From Baffinella frigidus (lineage: Eukaryota > Cryptophyceae > Cryptomonadales > Baffinellaceae), in contig MU646349.1 of assembly GCA_026770585.1 (NCBI GenBank), positions 569,423 to 581,543 on the forward strand: 12,121 nt of DNA. Reading direction: 5' to 3'. Shown piece by piece: positions 10,401 to 12,121 of this stretch; position 1 is the stretch's first letter; the number at the start of each line of letters is the position of its first letter. The position numbers and the translations under genes are program-made. The notes below the pieces were generated by a model. The model did not search any database, was not told the DNA's origin, and worked only from the letters and a program-made list of their open reading frames with translations.

Positions 10401-12011
10401 CGCCCGCTGCGTGACACCGTGACGTCACGGGTGTTTGCCAGTGAGCGTTTGCTGGCTGAAGAGCCTTGAGGACCTGTACCACGAGGAACAAAGAGTTCGC
10501 TGGCACTCTTATCCGGGGAAACCTATTTTTCTTTAGTTTGATGGCAAGGAAAATTACTACATAAATACTTTAATATTACTAATAAGAACGAATTGTGTAG
10601 TAATTTTCCTTGCCATCAAACAAAAGAAAAATAGGTTTCCCCGGATAAACTCTGCCTCTTCGGGTGCGAGCTGCCGCCCTGGCACAAGATCGCGATGCTG
10701 TTTGACCGCTGCAAGAAAAAAACAGCATTTACACCCCGCGAAAAAAAACTTACACTGCGCGAAAACGACATTTACACCGTTCCCAGACGATCGTACCCAT
10801 TTTCATGTCAGAGAAGTTTTGGTGGACCGCTGCGCGGCACCGATATTATCTCAGAAAACGAGTTCTAAAACTCATTTTCTTAAGTCAATTCCCCTACAAA
10901 TTCGTCAACTTATTCTTTACTCTCCGCATAAGTTGACAAAATTGTAAGGGGATTGACTTAAGAAAACGAGTTTGAGAACTCGTTTTCTGAGATAAGATAC
11001 GTCATACGGGGGTTTTCCAGTTGAACAATCAGCGCGTTTGCTGGCACCCCGAGGGGTGCTAGCTCCTAGGGGCGAGCTACCGTCCTGGGACAAGACTTAT
11101 CTCAGAAAACGAGTTCTAAAACTCGTTTTCTCAAGTCAATTCCCCTACAAATTCGTCAACTTGTTCTTTACTATCCGCATAAGTTGACAAATTTGTAGAA
11201 GAATTGACTTAAGAAAACGAGTTTTAGAACTCGTTTTCTGAGATAAAGACAGCGATGTTGTTTCGCCCGCTGTGCGGACGAAGAGTGACACGTCACGGCA
11301 ATGTGGGACACTTGACGATCAAAAACAAGGCCGCGATATCGAAAAATACATGCACCCCCAATCCCCCCGTTGCCAGAGGATCGCATCCCTTCACTTCAGA
11401 GGCACCGAGACATCCCAACCCGAGACATCCCAACTCTTCAGAGGCACCGAGACATCCCAACTTCAGAGGCACCGAGACATCCCAACTTCAGAACCACCGA
11501 GACATCCCACCTCGTGTTCACTCCCTCAACCCTGACGCGTAAACCCTTAAGCATAGACCCTGCAAAGTGAGTCCCAGCGCGTGAACCTAACCCGGGAGCC
11601 GAGTTAAAGGGTGTTTGTGATAGTGATTTTTTGGACTATCGCGGACATGAGGTAGGTGTACGGGTAGAGTGTAAAGTGATAGTCATTGTGGTCCTTCAGG
11701 ACTTTCATATGCGGAAACGATATAAAAATATTGTTTTTGGCCACGCGTAAAGTTGATTCTCCCCTTGAAAAGAAGCCACTTTTGGCCTGACAAAACAAAA
11801 CACGCCAAAAGTGGCTTGTTTTCAAGGAGAGAATCAACTTTAAGAGTGGCCAAAAAACAATATTTTTATATTGTTTCCGGAGATGAACTAGCGCTTCAGG
11901 CTGCATGTTTCAGGGTTGACTACACCCTGGCCAGGGTTTAGAACTTTCCCGCGACCCTTCACCCCCGAACCTGCATGTCGAGGAGGGAGACCGCGCCGTT
12001 CTTCTTCTTGG
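255..12011 (-). CDS. Formin FH2-domain gene, partial, at least 9 exons (both ends outside window)
   Basis: Formins nucleate and processively elongate unbranched actin filaments; the FH2 domain is the dimeric actin-binding core. Nine minus-strand islands, each bordered by an AG acceptor and mostly by a GT donor, encode successive FH2 segments in the correct order. They read from the NIAIALSRFK helix, through the LLSLLPTSDE segment and the ALGNFMNSG signature, to MHYLAALV and FEASTKTN. Exons are 11971-12011, 9720-9824, 8600-8663, about 8077-8146, 5214-5285, 4872-4926, 3009-3109, 369-471 and 255-283. Phases agree at six of the eight joins (1-2, 2-3, 5-6, 6-7, 7-8, 8-9). The two joins around exon 4 do not agree with simple GT-AG splicing. 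About 210 of a usual roughly 400 FH2 residues are present. The start, FH1 region and stop are not in the window. Formin identity is read from sequence motifs and family knowledge. Whether the gene is intact is inference. Confidence 0.88.
369..471 (-). CDS. Formin exon 8 of window (FH2, NKKISLMHYLAALV)
   Basis: This 103-bp exon follows acceptor TCTCGCAG at 472 and ends CGCG before GTAATCC at 368. It encodes NIRAGNKKISLMHYLAALVA and then TKEPHLLDFAQDLR. It matches the FH2 block '(S/D)xRAxxxKxTLLHYLxxxxxxxxPxLLxFxxDL'. Phase 0 in joins MLS of exon 7, and phase 1 out joins exon 9 to give DLR-A-LFEAS. A second copy of its 3' two-thirds, with a 23-bp internal deletion, lies at 127-195. Confidence 0.92.
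480..740 (+). repeat. Degenerate G-rich minisatellite
   Basis: Repeats of about 36 bp of the type GGGTTCAGGGTCTTGTTGGG with TTAGGG-like pieces. It lies directly upstream (sense strand) of the exon 8 acceptor, where it gives a C-rich sense strand. The periodic PNPN-type translations are a repeat artefact. Confidence 0.85.
756..876. mobile_element. 121-bp foldback element, no clear TSD
   Basis: Arms of about 47 bp run from GAGTATTTGTGATAA to TTATCATAAATACTC. The inner arms share GGCAACGAAAATTACTACACAA with the 140-bp MITE at 1018, although the outer ends differ. I find no convincing target duplication. Confidence 0.75.
1018..1157. mobile_element. 140-bp foldback MITE, TSD GTGT
   Basis: The arms TTATCCGGGGAAACC... 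and ...GGTTTCCCCGGATAA pair over nearly the whole length, with a short AT-rich loop. The flanking GTGT at 1014-1017 and 1158-1161 is a perfect 4-bp duplication. A second 140-bp copy at 10509 is in the opposite loop orientation. There is no coding capacity, so a transposase would have to act in trans. Confidence 0.9.
1788..1911. repeat. AT and CATA microsatellites
   Basis: Two AT runs surround AACCTG, followed by about 80 bp of (CATA)n with rare interruptions. Confidence 0.95.
1999..2148. mobile_element. 150-bp foldback MITE, TSD GATC
   Basis: The termini are TTATCTCAGAAAA and TTTTCTGAGATAA. The arms are about 66 bp and nearly perfect, around a short loop. GATC flanks it at 1995-1998 and 2149-2152. 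Copies of identical length occur at 10846 and 11097. Confidence 0.92.
2286..2367 (+). repeat. 41-bp tandem duplication
   Basis: Two identical 41-bp units, 2286-2326 and 2327-2367, begin CGAAGGTCTAAATCTTGG. A third, slightly different copy is at about 4489-4529 within the larger duplicated block. Confidence 0.9.
2525..2683. mobile_element. Foldback element with GCAACCTAT ends
   Basis: The arms GCAACCTATAATTAG... and ...CTAATCATAGGTTGC pair over about 60 bp. The inner part contains TGGTACAAATTATAAAACAAG and its complement. The similarity may extend outward to TTCATAG/CTATTAA. A left-truncated copy lies at 4608-4735. No clear duplication was found. Confidence 0.8.
2820..2928 (+). repeat. 27-29-bp minisatellite
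   Basis: Four units begin GGAGTGTGGAACACACAC at 2820, 2849, 2876 and 2903. A diverged unit lies just before, near 2748. They are in the intron after exon 7. Confidence 0.9.
2945..3003 (+). repeat. (GT)n followed by G-quadruplex motif
   Basis: The (GT)n runs 2945-2981. It is followed by GGGTGGGTGGGTGGGGGGGGGG at 2982-3003, a canonical four-tract G4 on the plus (template) strand. It ends where the exon 7 donor begins. Confidence 0.9.
3009..3109 (-). CDS. Formin exon 7 of window (FH2 signature ALGNFMNSG)
   Basis: This 101-bp exon starts after the CAG acceptor at 3110-3112 and ends TCT before GTGTGC at 3008. It encodes VLEITLALGNFMNSGHHLGN and then AGGFSIESVLMLS. The 'LEIxLALGNxMNxGxxxGxAxGFxxxSLxxL' block is the most conserved part of FH2, so this exon alone identifies the gene as a formin. 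Phase 1 in, phase 0 out. The intron begins straight into a C-rich/(AC)n simple repeat (sense strand), so the donor sits a few bases from slippage-prone DNA. Confidence 0.93.
3358..3555 (+). repeat. Two 85-bp direct repeats; members of a dispersed repeat
   Basis: The units 3358-3442 and 3471-3555 carry AAACGTACGTGTCAGTTTCC and AACGAGGAACACT. Further copies are at 4049-4107 (+), 4313-4346 (-, partial), 6247-6314 (-) and 7185-7237 (+). No reading frame is conserved. Confidence 0.85.
3556..3727. repeat. Hairpin with inner 26-bp palindrome
   Basis: CCACGCAAGAGTGTAGGGC (3556-3574) pairs with 3709-3727. Inside, 3668-3693 is a perfect 26-bp palindrome centred on GAATTC. Confidence 0.85.
3977..4031 (-). 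pseudogene. Partial copy of formin exon 6 (3' end plus intron start)
   Basis: Positions 4012-4031 repeat the DNTKFKG end of exon 6 with its G|GT donor. Positions 3977-4011 repeat the adjoining intron. Beyond 4031 the sequence turns back on itself into a 30-bp perfect palindrome (4017-4046). The wider intron context of exon 6 (GGATGCAGGCA...AACGAAGGTCT) recurs here and again near 4395-4500. Confidence 0.7.
4109..4395. repeat. Inverted repeat enclosing a CT-rich tract
   Basis: CAGCCGGCGGGAGGTTGTCC (from 4109) pairs imperfectly with the sequence ending at 4395. Inside lies a CT tract of about 120 bp (4160-4283). The same CCCAAGCAGAGCGG + CT-tract block recurs at 6670-6830. Confidence 0.75.
4414..4475 (+). 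repeat. 62-base poly-C run
   Basis: An uninterrupted run of C on the plus strand (G on the formin sense strand). It sits inside a copy of the exon 6 intron context where the other copies have short C runs. The length may be partly a sequencing or assembly estimate. Confidence 0.9.
4608..4735. mobile_element. Left-truncated copy of the GCAACCTAT foldback
   Basis: The region 4489-4770 repeats 2327-2720 closely, including the GGTCTAAATCTTGG and GGACACCCGCGG flanks. It lacks the outer left arm of the foldback and about 100 bp of flank. The right arm (TTTGTACCAG...ATAGGTTGCG) is complete. This indicates a segmental duplication followed by deletion, or the reverse. Confidence 0.75.
4872..4926 (-). 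CDS. Formin exon 6 of window (FH2, VTKKVIDNTKFKG)
   Basis: This 55-bp exon encodes VTKVAGVTKKVIDNTKFK plus one base. It starts after GTGCAG (4927 upward) and ends AAAG before GTCGCATC at 4871. Formins have a helix of the type 'LxxVxxAxxxVxxNxKFKRVLExxLALGN' here. Phase 1 joins exon 7 exactly, giving ...KFKG-VLEITLALGN. Its 3' end with adjoining intron is copied at 3977-4031. A piece of its 5' part (the AAAGTTGCCGG motif) occurs twice more just upstream in the intron at about 4947-4955 and 4964-4972. Confidence 0.85.
5214..5285 (-). CDS. Formin exon 5 of window (FH2, VEARVQGFIFKQEFNSR)
   Basis: This 72-bp exon has 24 codons and phase 0 at both ends. The acceptor is GGGCAG (5286 upward) and the donor is GTTGCG at 5213. 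It encodes VEARVQGFIFKQEFNSRKEE and then LKNQ. This is the FH2 helix 'RLEARLxAxIFKxxFxxxxxEL' that follows the 'FFLxxSxIP' segment. Its acceptor lies only about 20 bp downstream of the stop codon of an unidentified intronic open frame (5307-5707). It joins the next exon in phase 0. Confidence 0.88.
5307..5707 (-). other. Unidentified intronic open frame without a Met
   Basis: An open minus-strand frame runs from a TAG near 5708 to a TAA at 5307-5309, about 130 codons. Its composition is protein-like rather than repeat-like: it contains AYDTLWRDEYLSKESDHILV, DNSTIAEYYPDES and LTFNVAGELPES. It contains no ATG; the only near-start is GTG at 5655-5657. It begins inside a foldback element (5662-5829) and stops about 20 bp before exon 5. 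It is either a fragment of a transposon or other gene, or an exon of something else. I do not recognise the family. The motif ATTAATAGG occurs near both ends. Confidence 0.4.
5662..5829. mobile_element. Family B foldback, copy 1
   Basis: Left GGTAACGGCCTGAAAA and right TTTTCAGGCCGTTA arms of about 65 bp enclose GAGACTTTTTGGTCCTAGGA. The ends look like TTAATAGG/CCTATGAA. No target duplication is obvious. The unidentified open frame 5307-5707 enters its left arm. Confidence 0.85.
6157..6183. repeat. Perfect 12-3-12 hairpin
   Basis: GATATCAGGTGC, spacer AAC, GCACCTGATATC. In intronic DNA; role unknown. Confidence 0.9.
6364..6541. mobile_element. Family B foldback, copy 2
   Basis: Nearly the same sequence as 5662-5829, including the loop, in the same orientation. 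The arms differ by a few substitutions such as CCTAGG versus CGTAGG. The upstream TAATAGGGTAACGG is shared with copy 1. Confidence 0.85.
6670..6830 (+). repeat. Second CT-rich tract block
   Basis: Repeats the 4130-4283 block, including GGTCTTGTTGTTCCTCTG and the following CT microsatellite, with differences in the tract itself. Confidence 0.85.
7560..7880 (+). repeat. Interstitial telomere-like array
   Basis: Degenerate TTTAGGG repeats mix with TTTGGGG, TTGAGGG and TTCAGGG, and grade from TATGGTG at the left. The G-strand is on plus. The block TTTGGGG x about 9 at 7650-7705 is the most regular. It is in the large intron between exons 4 and 5. Confidence 0.85.
8077..8146 (-). CDS. Probable formin exon 4 of window (FH2, LDVTRKADDFF)
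   Basis: The open frame on the minus strand reads SSPLKLDVTRKADDFFNTSL and then SEQ. It is bordered by TTTAG at 8147 and by G|GTATGA at 8076. It fills the gap between the AFKG end of exon 3 and the VEAR start of exon 5, where formins have 'GDPxxLGxAExFFLxLSxIPR'. The KADDFF core and the length fit; the rest is divergent. With GT donors, neither flanking join keeps frame. With donors shifted one base (intron starting GGT), exons 3, 4 and 5 all become phase 0. Alternatives are missed microexons or a damaged gene copy. Borders are approximate. Confidence 0.55.
8147..8599 (-). other. Intron 3-4 (about 450 bp)
   Basis: No repeat element was recognised apart from a small GACGGGGACGT direct repeat near 8429-8450. 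Its borders are uncertain because the reading phases on either side do not match. Confidence 0.5.
8600..8663 (-). CDS. Formin exon 3 of window (FH2, LLSLLPTSDELKMIRAFK)
   Basis: This 64-bp exon begins after acceptor GTGAGCAG (8664 upward) and ends AAAG before GTGCGC at 8599. It encodes LQMLLSLLPTSDELKMIRAF, then K and one base of the next codon. This is the FH2 'LLKFLPTKEExExLKGFxG' segment that follows the LSxEQ helix, and phase 0 joins exon 2 exactly. The donor leaves phase 1, which the next recognisable exon does not accept simply (see findings). Exon identity is clear; the exact 3' border is less certain by one base. Confidence 0.85.
8722..8891. mobile_element. 170-bp foldback element
   Basis: CCACACGAGGCTACCCAGGC and a 66-bp arm pair almost perfectly with the right arm ending at 8891. 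There is a loop of about 40 bp containing GACCGACCGCTCAGCGGGCG. No flanking duplication was found. It lies in the intron between exons 2 and 3. Confidence 0.85.
9049..9084 (-). pseudogene. Partial copy of formin exon 2 (3' end plus donor)
   Basis: The minus strand reads IRLDASVLSLEQ, ending CAA before GTTATC. This repeats the last 12 codons of exon 2 with mostly synonymous changes plus its splice donor. It lies in the intron between exons 2 and 3. The 5' part of the exon is missing and no acceptor precedes it, so it is unlikely to be spliced in normally. Confidence 0.75.
9114..9279. mobile_element. Family B foldback, divergent copy 3
   Basis: GGTAACGTCCTGAAAACCGGG and its complement TTTTCGGGACGTTGG form the arms. 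The centre (CACCTTATGTTTCG) differs from copies 1 and 2. It lies between 15-bp direct repeats, GTCAATTCTGAGATT, at 9096-9110 and 9290-9304. Confidence 0.75.
9557..9716. mobile_element. 160-bp foldback MITE on the exon 2 donor, TSD AACC
   Basis: The left end is TTATCTCACA and the right end TGTGAGGTAA. The arms contain ATTTATTAATTGG and the AGTCAACTCCCCC core related to the 150-bp family. AACC is duplicated at 9553-9556 and 9717-9720. On the minus strand the right-hand duplication reads G|GTT, the last exon base plus the intron GT. Confidence 0.85.
9720..9824 (-). CDS. Formin exon 2 of window (FH2, RSTNIAIALSRFK...LSLEQ)
   Basis: This 105-bp exon holds 35 codons with phase 0 at both ends. It starts after the CAG acceptor at 9825-9827 and ends CAG before GTTTTACC. 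It encodes RSTNIAIALSRFKVS, then NDAIRDAIIRLDAS, then VLSLEQ. This matches the FH2 stretch '(K)R-S/A-x-N-I-A-I-x-L-S-R-F-K ... I-x-x-A-I-x-x-L-D-x-x-V-L-S-x-E-Q'. The isoleucine of the NIAI motif lies in the region of the actin-contact isoleucine known from yeast Bni1 and mDia1, by recalled alignment. A 160-bp foldback element is inserted exactly at its donor site. Its first codons, with the acceptor, are repeated several times in the intron upstream. Confidence 0.9.
9802..10165. repeat. Tandem copies of exon 2 start and upstream intron
   Basis: Three units of about 137-142 bp begin near 9802, 9939 and 10081. Each contains, on the minus strand, intron end GTGAGTGTTTT(T/C)GCGCAG and the first codons of exon 2 (RSTNIAI or RPTNIAI). 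Only the first unit continues into the full exon. Confidence 0.9.
10509..10648. mobile_element. 140-bp foldback MITE, TSD ACTC
   Basis: Same family and exact length as the copy at 1018, with TTATCCGGGG/CCCCGGATAA ends. The loop is reverse-complemented relative to that copy. ACTC flanks it at 10505-10508 and 10649-10652. It lies inside the duplicated acceptor array of the intron upstream of exon 2. Confidence 0.9.
10846..10995. mobile_element. 150-bp foldback MITE, TSD GATA
   Basis: The same TTATCTCAGAAAACGAG ends and length as the element at 1999. GATA is duplicated at 10842-10845 and 10996-10999. The inner arm AGTCAATTCCCC is shared. It is inserted in the acceptor-module array. Confidence 0.92.
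11097..11246. mobile_element. 150-bp foldback MITE, TSD AGAC
   Basis: The third 150-bp copy, about 100 bp from the previous one. AGAC flanks it at 11093-11096 and 11247-11250. The arms match the copy at 10846 closely, with a few independent arm mismatches. Confidence 0.92.
11395..11510 (+). repeat. 25-bp tandem repeat
   Basis: Units TTCAGAGGCACCGAGACATC at 11395, 11437, 11462 and 11487, with a 17-bp partial unit after the first. It lies in the intron after exon 1. Confidence 0.9.
11704..11887. mobile_element. 184-bp foldback element
   Basis: TTCATATGCGGAAAC and GTTTCCGGAGATGAA ends, with arms of about 75 bp that contain AAAGTTGATTCTCCCC and GCCACTTTTGGC. The CTCCCC core resembles the 150/160-bp MITEs. 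No clear duplication. Confidence 0.8.
11971..12011 (-). CDS. Formin exon 1 of window (FH2, ...SLLDMQ)
   Basis: This 41-bp exon encodes two bases of a split codon and then KKKNGAVSLLDMQ. The acceptor is CAG at 12012-12014, preceded by a C-rich array that acts as a polypyrimidine-like tract. The donor is GTTCGG at 11970. In formins a segment like 'VSLLDxKR' directly precedes the 'NIAI' helix, and the next exon begins RSTNIAI in matching phase 0, which supports the assignment. Entry is in phase 1, so a further exon lies beyond the right edge. The exon is short, but the motif and both splice borders agree. Confidence 0.8.
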
Positions 12012-12016
12012 CTGCG

Positions 12017-12121
12017 GGTGTGGGGTGTGGGGTGTGGGGTGTGGGGTGTGGGGTGTGGGGTGTGGGGTGGGTGTGGGGTGTGGGGTGTGGGGTGTGGGGT
12101 GTGGGGTGTGGGGTGTGGGGT
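12017..12121 (+). repeat. GTGTGGG array at right edge
   Basis: 7-bp units run to the window edge. On the sense strand this is a CCCCACA array ending at the exon 1 acceptor, so it also forms the pyrimidine-rich tract. Confidence 0.9.

Larger units (their letters stand above)
10166..11290. repeat. Diverged acceptor-module array interrupted by MITEs
   Basis: Six further CAG|CGG modules lie at 10187, 10303, 10404, 10706, 10827 and 11267. They alternate between an RSNSIAI type and an RANN type. Shared intervening sequence (GACGTCACGGG, GTTTGCTGGCAC) shows higher-order repetition. Three MITEs are inserted within it. Confidence 0.8.

Noticed and set aside
10242-10760. Plus-strand frame with repeated AMLFDRC
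   Set aside because: It is the reverse complement of the repeated exon 2 start (RSNSIA). It seemed conserved only because the duplicated modules share it.
757-11250. CRISPR array or bacterial attachment sites
   Set aside because: Repeats are dispersed inverted elements with target duplications, not regularly spaced direct repeats, and splice sites show a eukaryotic gene.
11604-11906. 100-residue minus-strand frame upstream of exon 2
   Set aside because: Most of it lies in the 184-bp foldback element, and it has no formin-like or other recognisable motif.

Overview
The window is eukaryotic nuclear DNA. It has no bacterial-style dense genes. It has GC-rich coding islands with conventional AG/GT splice borders, plant-type (TTTAGGG-like) telomere-related repeats and many short foldback elements. 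A microalga or other protist of the green/plant-telomere type is my best guess from texture alone; the species is not identifiable from what I can read.

The main content is a single gene on the minus strand, running from the right edge towards the left. It encodes the FH2 (formin homology 2, actin-nucleating) domain of a formin, cut into at least nine very short exons of about 29-105 bp. In transcription order they are 11971-12011, 9720-9824, 8600-8663, about 8077-8146, 5214-5285, 4872-4926, 3009-3109, 369-471 and 255-283. Read in that order they follow the formin FH2 domain: SLLDMQ-RSTNIAIALSRFK, then LLSLLPTSDELKMIRAFK, KADDFF, VEARVQGFIFKQEF, VIDNTKFKG, VLEITLALGNFMNSG, NKKISLMHYLAALV and LFEASTKTN. 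About 210 residues are covered. The FH2 N-terminal part (and any FH1 region) lies beyond the right edge, and the C-terminal part beyond the left edge.

The other roughly 95% is intron, swollen by repeats. Six foldback MITE-like elements of 140, 150 or 160 bp start TTA[TC]C and are each flanked by a perfect 4-bp target-site duplication (GTGT, GATC, AACC, ACTC, GATA, AGAC). The 160-bp one sits exactly on the 5' splice site of exon 2, and its duplication rebuilds the GT. Other foldbacks fall into a second family (about 5662, 6364 and 9114), a nested 654-bp structure (3237-3890), and singletons (756, 2525, 8722, 11704). There are also several low-complexity tracts: AT, CATA, GT, CT, a 62-base C run, and telomere-like and GTGTGGG arrays.

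A second layer of structure is that exon edges have been copied many times into the neighbouring introns together with their splice sites. The clearest case is nine acceptor-like CAG|CGG modules between 9822 and 11272, upstream of exon 2. Partial copies of exons 2, 6 and 8 are also present. One intronic open frame without any Met (5307-about 5707, minus) remains unidentified.
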